Under the pieces are notes generated by a model. The model was given only the letters and a program-made list of their open reading frames with translations, made no database searches and was not told where the DNA came from. The translations under genes were made by a program, and so were the position numbers. 40,754 bases of DNA from Myxococcota bacterium (GTDB taxonomy: Bacteria > Myxococcota_A > UBA9160 > PR03): NCBI GenBank assembly GCA_028284525.1, contig JANQRO010000185.1:1-40754 (forward strand). The letters are read 5' to 3'. Below are positions 28,092 to 36,476 of the stretch, one piece after another. Position 1 is the first letter of the stretch, and each line of letters starts with the position of its first letter.

Positions 28092-28937
28092 ATGGAGATC
28101 CCCCGCGTGGGTCTGGAGGAGGCCGGCACCACCGGCCTCGGGCTTCTGGACGCCGCCGGGTGTCTGGTCGTCACCGGCGTGACGACGGAGACCCAGCGCC
28201 TGGCGCTCCAGTCCGAGCTGGACGACGCCATGAGTCGCACACCGGTGGACACCCGCGACGATTCCGGGGCCTTCTACCCGGGCCACACACGACGTGTGAT
28301 CTCGCTCATCGCACTTTCTGAAACGGCACGCGTGTTCGTGATGCACCCGATGGTCAAATCGGCCTGCGACCACTTCCTCCTGCCCAACTGCAGCCCGGGC
28401 GGTCGCTACCAGCTCCATGTGGGTGCAGCCGTCCAGATCGGCCCTGGGGCCCGCACACAGGTGCTTCACCGCGAGGAGGACACCTTTCCCTTCTTCGCCG
28501 TGCCGCGACCGAACCTGGTCCTGGCGACGATGTGGGCGGTCTCCGACTTCACCGCGGACAACGGCGGCACGCGATTGGTCCCCGGGAGCCACCGGTGGCC
28601 GGCGGAGCGGCGCGCGCGACCAGACGAGATCCGGGCGGCGGAGATGGAGGCGGGCTCGGTGCTCTTCTGGCTGGGAGGCACTCTGCACGGAGGTGGCGCG
28701 AACACGTCGGCCGACTGGCGCTACGGCGTGATCCTGACCTACTCGCTGGGCTGGCTTCGGCAAGAGGAGAACCAGTCGCTCGCCGTCCCGCCCGATCTCG
28801 CGGAGACCCTGTCACCGGAGCTGTTGGACATGATCGGCAACACGCCGAACGGCGCGTTGGGCTTCCACGCCGCGGAAGGACTGGCTTCGGCCGAGATCGA
28901 GAGCACGGCCCAGTCCTTGGTGGACACCAACGGGTAG
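28092..28937 (+). CDS. Phytanoyl-CoA dioxygenase (PhyH)-like protein
   Basis: VLHREEDTFPFFAVPRPNLVLATMWAVSDFTADNGGTRLVPGSHRW, LHGGGAN; ATG 28092. Confidence 0.85.
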   Translation: MEIPRVGLEEAGTTGLGLLDAAGCLVVTGVTTETQRLALQSELDDAMSRTPVDTRDDSGAFYPGHTRRVISLIALSETARVFVMHPMVKSACDHFLLPNCSPGGRYQLHVGAAVQIGPGARTQVLHREEDTFPFFAVPRPNLVLATMWAVSDFTADNGGTRLVPGSHRWPAERRARPDEIRAAEMEAGSVLFWLGGTLHGGGANTSADWRYGVILTYSLGWLRQEENQSLAVPPDLAETLSPELLDMIGNTPNGALGFHAAEGLASAEIESTAQSLVDTNG

Positions 28938-29042
28938 GCGGCGCGTCGCGTCGGTCGACGCGGGGATCGACTCGCTTCGGGATCGCATGGGGTCTCGCGC
29001 GGTGCGGGCGCGTCTCAGGGACCGGGACGAGGAAGCGCGGGT

Positions 29043-32000
29043 GTGAGTGGGGCAGGGCTGAGAGACGAACTCGAAAGGGCGGAACGGTCGGTCGACGCGG
29101 TCCTCGAGGGGGGCGCCCGGTGGATCGGCCTCGAGGGCGAGCCGGGGATCGGCAAGACCCACACCGCGCAGCGTCTGCTCGCCTACGCCGGGGAGCGTGG
29201 CGCCCGGTGCCACGAGGGTCGCTGTGCCGAAGGGGGTGGGGCACCGCCCTACTGGCCGTGGTGGCGGGTGCTGCGCGGACTCCGCCGGGACGCCCCCGAT
29301 CTCTTCGCCGAGCTCCCCACCCCGGTCGTCGCGGCGTTGGCCGAGCTGCTGCCCGAGCTGCGAACGGACCACCCCGGTCTGCCCGCGCTCCCCGAGGTCG
29401 ACGCCGAGCAAGCCCGGTTCCGGCTCTTCGACGCCGTCACGCAGTTGCTGGTGGTGGCGGCGGCGGGGAACGGCCTCGCGCTTCTCATCGACGACCTGCA
29501 GTGGGCCGACGAGGCGTCGCTGCTCCTCTTCGAGTTCCTGCTCCGCGAAGCCTCCGACGCCCGGCTCCTCCTCGTCACGACATGCCGGAGCGCGGAGGTG
29601 GCGGACCGCGAATCGGTGGAGCGCGCTCTGTCGAGCGCCCGTCGCACCCCGCACGCGCAGACCCTCTCGCTCCGAGGCATGGAGCTCGAGGAGGTGCGGG
29701 CGCTGGCCGAGAAGATCACGGGCGGCGCGGTGTCGACCGTGGCGGCCGAGACGATCCTGCGGAGGACGGGGGGGAACCCGCTCTTCGTGGGGGAGATCGT
29801 CCGACACGTCCAGGAGACCGGAGCCGCGGACACCCTGGGCGGCGACGACCCCTCGTCGCTCGCGCGGATGCGTCTCCCCGGCGGTGTGCGCGCCGTCATC
29901 GAGCGGCGGCTCGAGCGTCTCGACGCCGGAGGTCTGGCGATCCTGCGGCTCGCGGCGGTTTCGGGCGCGGAGGTGGACCCCTTCCTCTTGGCGCCCCTGG
30001 TCGGCCAGACGCCCGCCGGACTTCTGGAAGAGCTCGACCCCGCGCGGGACGCCGAGCTCCTTCGCGAGGACGAGGGCCGTCCCGGGCGGCTGCGCTTCTC
30101 CCACGCGCTGATCCGCGAGACGATCTACGAGTCCCTGTCGCCCGCGCTGCGGGTCGATCTCCACCGTCAGATCGCCGACCGCCTCGAAGCCCTCGCGGGC
30201 GATGCGCTCGAGATGCACCTCGACGCGCTGGCGGTCCATCGCGCCCAGTCCTGTATCGACACGCGCGACGCCGAAGCGGCCATCGCGACCGCGGTATCGG
30301 CCGCGCGCCACTCGGCCGATCGTCTCGCCTTCGAGCAAAGTGCCGACCACTACCGGCGAGCGCTTTCGATCCTCGAGACCTACGCGCCCGACGAGCGGCG
30401 TCGCTGCGTGCTGTTGTTGGCGCTGGGCGACGCACGGGCCTGTGTCGCCGTGTACGACACGAAGGCCTCGGAGGCGTTCGAGCAGGTGGCCGCGAGCCCG
30501 GTGGCGCAACGCGACCCCGTGGTGTTCGCGCGCGCCGCGCTGGGCCTCGCGGGCGCGGGGGGTCGGGTGCACGAGGTGGGTCGCTCCGACCCGGAGCGGG
30601 TCCGCATGCTCGACCAGGCGCACACCCGTCTGCCCCCCGAGGAGCCGGGCTTGCGCGCCCGGGTGGCGGCCCAACTCGCGACCGAGCTCTGTTTCAGCCG
30701 GAGCCGCGAGCGCGTGCCACCGCTCAGCGACGAGGCACTCCGGCTCGCGGAAGGGGTCGGCGATCCGGCGCTCCGCGCCTTCGTGCTCGACCGGCGCCAC
30801 TGGGCGTTCTGGGGCCCGGAGAACGCCGAGCAGCGGTTGGAGATCGCCCTGCAGATCGCTGCGCTCGCCGAGGAGGGCGGCGACCGCGACCTCCTGATGC
30901 GCGCCCATCACTTCCTCTTCATCGACGCACTCGAGATCGGCGACATCGACGGCGTCGACCGAGAGCTCGAGGCCCAAGACCTCCTGAGCGCCGAGCTGGG
31001 TCTCCCGCTCTACCGCTGGTGGAGCAAGCTCGGGTGGGCCTGCCGGTCGATCATCACGGGACGCTTCGACGAGGCGGCGGCCCTGGCGGGCGAAGCCGTC
31101 CAGGTGGGACAGCTCGCGGAGCGGGACAACGCCCTGCTCTCCTTCAGCGCGCAGATGGGGGTCATCGTGCGCGAGAAGGACCGGATGGAGGAAGCGCCGG
31201 TCCGGGAGATGGTGGAGCAGTTCCCCGAGATGGCCGCGTGGCGCTGCGCCCTCGCCGTGGCGTGCGTGGAGTCCGACAACGACGCGGCCGCGCGCGAGGA
31301 GATCGAGCGGCTCGCCGGGCGGCGTTTCGAGGACATCCCGCGCGATGCGCTCTGGTTGACCTCGATGTCCTTCGCCGCCGAGGCGAGCGCCGCCCTCGAA
31401 GACGAGAACGCCGCCTCGATCCTCTACGAGCGCCTCCTCCCCTACGCCGACCGCTGCGCCGTGTTCGGCTACGGGGTCGCGTGCACGGGCTCGGCGTCCC
31501 GGTTTCTGGGGATGTTGGCCACCACGATCGGCCGTTTCGACGACGCCGAGGCCCACCTCCGCGTGGCGCACGAAGTGAACCTCAGCATGAACGCGCGGCC
31601 CTGGCTGGCGCACGTCGAGTACGAGTACGCGCGTATGCGGCTGCGGCGCAACGCCCCGGGTGACCGCGAGGCGGCGGCACAGCAGATCGAACGGGCGCGG
31701 CAGAGCGCCGAGTCGCTCGGGATGGGGAACCTGCAGCGGAAGCTCGGGGCGCTGCGGAGCCAAGCCGAGGCGGGGGGGCTCGCGAGGCCGGCGGAACCCG
31801 GCGGGGTGCGGGCGATGCCGTCCTTGGCCGCGCCGGGTCGCCCGGTCACGCTGGTGTTCAGCGACGTCGTCGGCTTTACGGAGATGACCAACGACCTCGG
31901 CGACGAGGCCTCCTACCGTGTCATGGGCGAACACAACGCGGTCGTCCGCGAGCTGTTGGCGAAGCACGGCGGGTACGAGGTGGAGCTCCTGGGCGACGGC

Positions 32001-32336
32001 TTCCTGCTCGCCTTCGCGTCGCCCGCGGCGGCGATCGCGTGTACGCAAGAGCTGCGCCGCCGCCTGGCGAGGGACGGAGCGACGAGCCGGCCGCTCCAGG
32101 TGCGGGTCGGCATCCACACCGGGGAGGCCATCCAGGAGTTCGATCGCTTCTTCGGGCGGAGCGTGATCCTGGCGTCGCGTCTCTCCGCCTCGGCGGAGCC
32201 GGGGGAGATCCTGGTCTCCGATGCGGTCCACCAGCAGCTTTCCGACGAGACCGCCGCCGCGGCGTCGCCGCGGATGGTGCACCTGAAGGGGTTCTCGGAG
32301 CCCCAGCGGGTGTGGGAGGTGGGAAGCAGGCCCTGA
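29043..32336 (+). CDS. AAA ATPase with TPR-like middle and C-terminal class III adenylate/guanylate cyclase-homology domain
   Basis: Walker A GEPGIGKT, Walker B ALLIDDLQWADEAS; C-terminal VTLVFSDVVGFTEMTNDLGDEASYRVM...VELLGDGFLLAF...VRVGIHTGE; GTG start. Confidence 0.9.
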   Translation: MSGAGLRDELERAERSVDAVLEGGARWIGLEGEPGIGKTHTAQRLLAYAGERGARCHEGRCAEGGGAPPYWPWWRVLRGLRRDAPDLFAELPTPVVAALAELLPELRTDHPGLPALPEVDAEQARFRLFDAVTQLLVVAAAGNGLALLIDDLQWADEASLLLFEFLLREASDARLLLVTTCRSAEVADRESVERALSSARRTPHAQTLSLRGMELEEVRALAEKITGGAVSTVAAETILRRTGGNPLFVGEIVRHVQETGAADTLGGDDPSSLARMRLPGGVRAVIERRLERLDAGGLAILRLAAVSGAEVDPFLLAPLVGQTPAGLLEELDPARDAELLREDEGRPGRLRFSHALIRETIYESLSPALRVDLHRQIADRLEALAGDALEMHLDALAVHRAQSCIDTRDAEAAIATAVSAARHSADRLAFEQSADHYRRALSILETYAPDERRRCVLLLALGDARACVAVYDTKASEAFEQVAASPVAQRDPVVFARAALGLAGAGGRVHEVGRSDPERVRMLDQAHTRLPPEEPGLRARVAAQLATELCFSRSRERVPPLSDEALRLAEGVGDPALRAFVLDRRHWAFWGPENAEQRLEIALQIAALAEEGGDRDLLMRAHHFLFIDALEIGDIDGVDRELEAQDLLSAELGLPLYRWWSKLGWACRSIITGRFDEAAALAGEAVQVGQLAERDNALLSFSAQMGVIVREKDRMEEAPVREMVEQFPEMAAWRCALAVACVESDNDAAAREEIERLAGRRFEDIPRDALWLTSMSFAAEASAALEDENAASILYERLLPYADRCAVFGYGVACTGSASRFLGMLATTIGRFDDAEAHLRVAHEVNLSMNARPWLAHVEYEYARMRLRRNAPGDREAAAQQIERARQSAESLGMGNLQRKLGALRSQAEAGGLARPAEPGGVRAMPSLAAPGRPVTLVFSDVVGFTEMTNDLGDEASYRVMGEHNAVVRELLAKHGGYEVELLGDGFLLAFASPAAAIACTQELRRRLARDGATSRPLQVRVGIHTGEAIQEFDRFFGRSVILASRLSASAEPGEILVSDAVHQQLSDETAAAASPRMVHLKGFSEPQRVWEVGSRP

Positions 32337-32380
32337 GCCCGTCGCGGGCTCCCCGACGTCCGGCCGAGTCGATTTCGGCC
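32335..32380. terminator. Two adjacent hairpins between convergent genes
   Basis: GAGCCCG-TCG-CGGGCTC (32335-32351) and GGCCGA-N7-TCGGCC (32362-32380). Confidence 0.5.
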
Positions 32381-32389
32381 CGGCTCCTC

Positions 32390-32953
32390 CTAGCCCGTGG
32401 GTCGCGGCCGCGGTCCGGGAGCGGGGGGACCCGGGTACGGGCTCCCTCCCGGGTCGCCCGCTCCCCGGGCGGGCGGAGCCGGCGCAGGTCGAGCGGGGCG
32501 GCGGAGCAGCTCGGCGACGAAACGCTGGAAGGGCGCGCTGAACGCCGGCGCCTCCTCGGCCCACCAGCGCCGCGTCCCCGGCGAGGCGAAGGTGCGCTCG
32601 ATCCGCGAGGCCCACGGGTGCCAGTGGGCCTCGTCCAGGGTGCCGTTGCGGTACTGGAAGTAGAGGTTCTCGAAGTTGCGCGCGAGGCTCAGGAGCAGGA
32701 ACCCGAACTGCACACGCTCCTCCTCCGAGAGCGTCTCGGCGTTCCGCACACCGCGGTGGAAGAGCATGGCCAGGGCGGGATCGCTGCCCGCCGTCCGCGT
32801 CCAGTCGGCGATCGACGTCATCGCGGCTTGATAGCTGTGGGCGCGGGTCGACCGCGTGTTGTGGCGGATCTGGAGCGAGAGGTAGACGAGCGCCACGATC
32901 GTCGCGACGGCGCCGATGAGCTCGCTGGTCGACCCGATCGCATCCCAATACAT
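32390..32953 (-). CDS. Hypothetical membrane-anchored protein
   Basis: N-terminal helix STSELIGAVATIVALVYLSLQIRHNTRSTRAHSYQAAM; Pro-rich C-terminus. ATG 32953. Confidence 0.7.
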   Translation of the reverse strand: MYWDAIGSTSELIGAVATIVALVYLSLQIRHNTRSTRAHSYQAAMTSIADWTRTAGSDPALAMLFHRGVRNAETLSEEERVQFGFLLLSLARNFENLYFQYRNGTLDEAHWHPWASRIERTFASPGTRRWWAEEAPAFSAPFQRFVAELLRRPARPAPAPPARGAGDPGGSPYPGPPAPGPRPRPTG

Positions 32954-33277
32954 CCCCGATGCCTCACCTCCCGCGTCACGGCACGTGCACAGAACATGCC
33001 CACGCTCCCGGCCGCCGCGTCGTCCCGATCGTGGTCGCAAGCCGGCACAACTCGGCCGCGAATGCGGCGATCCGGTGACGGACCCGGCCCCGTGGTGCTC
33101 AAGATGGAGTCGCCGCTGACTACGAGATGATCGGCGTGAGCTCCGTCCGCCGCCGAGCCCGGGGGGGGTGGGCGCCGTCCTCCGCCGAGGGTCAATCCGA
33201 CGGTCTCGGGGTGGTCCTCGGCGCGCTCGGATGGTGATGGTACGTTAGGGGCTCCCCAAACACCGAGGAGACCCGTG

Positions 33278-34927
33278 ATGGCGAACGCACCCCGACCCCC
33301 CACCCAGACCGCAGAGGAAGCAGGCTACGACTACGAGGTGATCGTGGTCGGCGCAGGGGTGTCGGGGATCTATCAGATCAAGCGGCTCCGCGATCTGGGC
33401 GTGCGCGCGACGGTGATCGACTCCAACGACGGGCCGGGCGGCACCTGGTGGAACAACCGCTATCCGGGCGCCCGCTTCGACTCCGAGAGCTACACCTACG
33501 GCTACTCGTTCTCCCAGGAGATCCTGGACGAGTGGCACTGGACCGAGCGCTTCTCCCCCCAGCCCGAGACGCTCCGCTACCTGAACTTCGTGATCGACAA
33601 GCTCGACCTGCGCGAGCACATGCAGTTCGGGGTGCGGGCCGACGCGATGACCTTCGACGAAGAGCGCGATCTCTGGACGCTCTCGCTCGACGATGGCCGC
33701 GAGCTCAGCACGCGTTTCGTCGTCTCGGCGATGGGCCCGCTCTCGATGCCCACCCTGCCCAAGATCGAAGGGATGGACGACTTCGAGGGGATCTCCTTCC
33801 ACTCGGCCAACTGGCCCCACGATCCGCCCTCCCTCGCCGGCAAGCGCGTCGGCATCATCGGCACCGGCGCGACGGCGATCCAGATCATCCCGGAGGTCGC
33901 GAAGGAGGCGGGGCACCTCACGGTCTTCCAGCGCCGCGCCAACTGGGCGGCCCCGCTCAACAACAGCCCGATCGACGAAGACGAGATGAACGCGATCCGC
34001 GCCCGCTACCGCGAGATCTTCGAGAAATGCGCGAGCACGCCGGCGGCCTTCGAGCACGAGCCGGATCCGCGCAGCTTCTACGACGTCTCCCCCGAGGAGC
34101 GCCGCGAGCTGTGGGACAAGCTCTACGACGAGCCCGGCTTCGGCATCCACCTCGCGAACTTCCTGGAGATCTTCACCGACGAAGAAGCGAACGCGGAGAT
34201 CTCCGAGTACATCGCCGAGCGGATCCGCGGGCGTGTCGACGATCCCGAGGTCGCCGAGCTCTTGATCCCCAAGGACCACGGCTTCGGGGTGCAGCGTCTC
34301 CCCCTGGAGACCGGGTACTACGAGGCCTACAACCGGGACAACGTCGAGCTCGTCGACATCGCCACGGCGCCGATCGAGCGGATCACGGAAACGGGGCTGC
34401 GCACGACCGAGCGCGAGTTCGAGTTCGACGTGCTCGTCTACTCGACGGGGTTCGACGCGTTCACCGGTGCCTACGACCGCGTGGACATCCGCGGTCTCGG
34501 CGGAGTCAAGCTCAGCGACTTGTGGGCTCGCGGGCCCGAGACCTACCTGGGCATGCTGATCCACGACATCCCGAACCTGGTCATGCTGGGCGGGCCGCAG
34601 ATCGCGGCGGCCAACTTCCCGCGCGGCTCCGAGGTGGCGGTGGACTGGGTGACACCGCTCTTCGAGCACATGTGGGAGCACGGCCATACCCGCTTCAACG
34701 CCACCGAGGCGGTCCAGCAGGCGTGGACCGAGGAGGTCAAGCAGGGCTACGCGGGGCTCCTAATCCGCAAGGCGAAGAGCTGGATCACCGGGTACAACTC
34801 GAACCTCGAGGGCCACGAGTACGGCCACACCCGCTACAACCTCTTCCCGCTGGGCGGTGTCGAGTACGCGAAGCGTCTCCAGACGGCGGCTGCGGACGAC
34901 TACTCGGGGATCGACCTCTCGTCCTAG
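33278..34927 (+). CDS. Baeyer-Villiger-type flavin monooxygenase (cyclohexanone-monooxygenase-like)
   Basis: VIVVGAGVSGIYQIKRL, GGTWWNNRYPGARFDSESYTY, FEGISFHSANWP fingerprint, GIIGTGATAIQ. ATG at 33275 or 33278. Confidence 0.95.
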   Translation: MANAPRPPTQTAEEAGYDYEVIVVGAGVSGIYQIKRLRDLGVRATVIDSNDGPGGTWWNNRYPGARFDSESYTYGYSFSQEILDEWHWTERFSPQPETLRYLNFVIDKLDLREHMQFGVRADAMTFDEERDLWTLSLDDGRELSTRFVVSAMGPLSMPTLPKIEGMDDFEGISFHSANWPHDPPSLAGKRVGIIGTGATAIQIIPEVAKEAGHLTVFQRRANWAAPLNNSPIDEDEMNAIRARYREIFEKCASTPAAFEHEPDPRSFYDVSPEERRELWDKLYDEPGFGIHLANFLEIFTDEEANAEISEYIAERIRGRVDDPEVAELLIPKDHGFGVQRLPLETGYYEAYNRDNVELVDIATAPIERITETGLRTTEREFEFDVLVYSTGFDAFTGAYDRVDIRGLGGVKLSDLWARGPETYLGMLIHDIPNLVMLGGPQIAAANFPRGSEVAVDWVTPLFEHMWEHGHTRFNATEAVQQAWTEEVKQGYAGLLIRKAKSWITGYNSNLEGHEYGHTRYNLFPLGGVEYAKRLQTAAADDYSGIDLSS

Positions 34928-34928
34928 C

Positions 34929-34955
34929 GCCGGTCGCGCGAATCGCGCGACCGGC
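34929..34955. terminator. Perfect palindrome between convergent genes, probable bidirectional terminator
   Basis: GCCGGTCGCGCGA-A-TCGCGCGACCGGC, 13-bp arms, in the 34-bp gap between two stop codons. Confidence 0.65.
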
Positions 34956-34961
34956 CTGCGC

Positions 34962-35438
34962 TCAGACGTCGTCGTGCTTGCAGAGCCGTAGCACCGTGGG
35001 GCGGACCAAGCGCTCGAAGTCGTCGAAGCGCATGCGGAAGGCGTGCTCGTGGTCGCCTCCGTTGAAGGTGATCTCTTCGTCACCCGCGATCATGTGGCTG
35101 ACGTAGACGGGGATGCCGTAGATCGGGCCGAAGGGTGGCGCGGCGCCGACCTCGCAATCGGGGCAGAGCGCCTCGATCTCGGTCTCCCGGGCTTTGCGCA
35201 CCGAGCCGGCGTCGAGCCCCCGACGCACCTTCGAGAGCGCGACCTCCCGGGAGGCCGGGACGACCGCGATCGCCGGCTCGTCGTCGACCATGAGGAAGAC
35301 GGTCTTGGCGAAGTCGTCGAGGGGTGTGTCGGTGTGGGCAGCCGTGGCCCGGGCGTGGATGTCGTGTTGGTGCCGGATCAAGTGGTAGGGCACCTCGGCG
35401 TCGTCGAGATAGCGTCGAAAGCGCGCGACCGGTTCCAT
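34962..35438 (-). CDS. YbaK/aminoacyl-tRNA deacylase-like domain protein
   Basis: DDFAKTVFLMVDDEPAIAVVPASREVALSKVRRGL, CEVGAAPPFGPIYGIPVYV. ATG 35438. Confidence 0.82.
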   Translation of the reverse strand: MEPVARFRRYLDDAEVPYHLIRHQHDIHARATAAHTDTPLDDFAKTVFLMVDDEPAIAVVPASREVALSKVRRGLDAGSVRKARETEIEALCPDCEVGAAPPFGPIYGIPVYVSHMIAGDEEITFNGGDHEHAFRMRFDDFERLVRPTVLRLCKHDDV

Positions 35439-35650
35439 GGAGTCCTCCTGTCCAGGGTGCTCGCGAGGAAGAAGGGTGCAGACTCCGTGCCGAACGGGGC
35501 GCGCGACCCGTGTGTCCCCGTGACCCGGGGTGCGACGATTCGCCTCAGCGCCGCACCCGCCCTGTGACGAGTGGACCGGCGCCGCTCCCCCGACTTGGCT
35601 CGGGCTTTGCAGACCACTGCGTGGCGAGTGGTGAGAGACGGGAGGTTCCA

Positions 35651-36463
35651 ATGGGTGAGCGGTACGCGGCGATCGGATTCGCGCTCGCCGTGCTCGGGGG
35701 CACGGCGCCGGCAGGGGCCCAAGAGACCCAGGACCTGCTGCAGAGCGTCGCCGACGTCGGTCACGACACCTACGCGCTCTACTGCGAGGTCTGCCACGGG
35801 GAGAGCGGCCGGGGCGACGGCCCCGCCGCGCCCGCTCTGGCCGTCGCGCCGGTCGACCTGACGACCCTCGCGGAGCGACGCGGTGGCTTCTCCGCCGACT
35901 CGGTCGCCGAGTTCATCGACGGCCGCTATGCGCCCCGCGCCCACGGGCCGCAGCACATGCCGATCTGGGGCCGACGCTTCGATCGAGGCGCGCCGGCGGG
36001 CCGGGGGCGGGACACCCAGGTGCGCGCCCAGGTCTACGCGCTGGTCGCGTACCTCCAGACCTTGCAGCGCGAGCCGTCTCCACCCGAAGCCGAGGCCCCC
36101 GAACCGGGCGGCGACATCGCGGACGTCGGGTGGTGGCTCTATATCCGCAACTGCGCCATCTGCCACGGATACGCCCGCCGGGGCGACGGCGCGCTGGCGC
36201 CGCTCCTCGCGACCCCCCCGCCGGATCTCACCCGGATCGCGGAGCGCCGCGGCGCCGACTTCCCGGCCCTCGAGGTCGCCGAGTGGGTGGACGGCCGTCG
36301 CGGCAGCGGGGCCCACGGATCCCGCGAGATGCCGGTCTGGGGCGAGCGGCTGGGGCGCAACCTCCCCGCCGCCCCCGGCCGCCAAGCCGCCATCCGCGGC
36401 GAGGGCCAGCTCCTCGTGGCCTACCTGCGCTCGATCCAGCGCAAGGGGGACGACTCGCCGTAG
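35651..36463 (+). CDS. Secreted di-domain (diheme) c-type cytochrome
   Basis: Signal peptide ending APAGA; two CxxCH motifs (CEVCHG, CAICHG), each with a later M-P-I/V-WG. Internal duplication. Confidence 0.9.
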   Translation: MGERYAAIGFALAVLGGTAPAGAQETQDLLQSVADVGHDTYALYCEVCHGESGRGDGPAAPALAVAPVDLTTLAERRGGFSADSVAEFIDGRYAPRAHGPQHMPIWGRRFDRGAPAGRGRDTQVRAQVYALVAYLQTLQREPSPPEAEAPEPGGDIADVGWWLYIRNCAICHGYARRGDGALAPLLATPPPDLTRIAERRGADFPALEVAEWVDGRRGSGAHGSREMPVWGERLGRNLPAAPGRQAAIRGEGQLLVAYLRSIQRKGDDSP

Positions 36464-36476
36464 CCGCGCCCGACGT

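Noticed and set aside
28812-32948. 1378-aa minus-strand ORF
   Set aside because: Antisense to the clear AAA/cyclase gene; Arg/His/Val-rich low-information translation with no domain; a typical high-GC shadow ORF.
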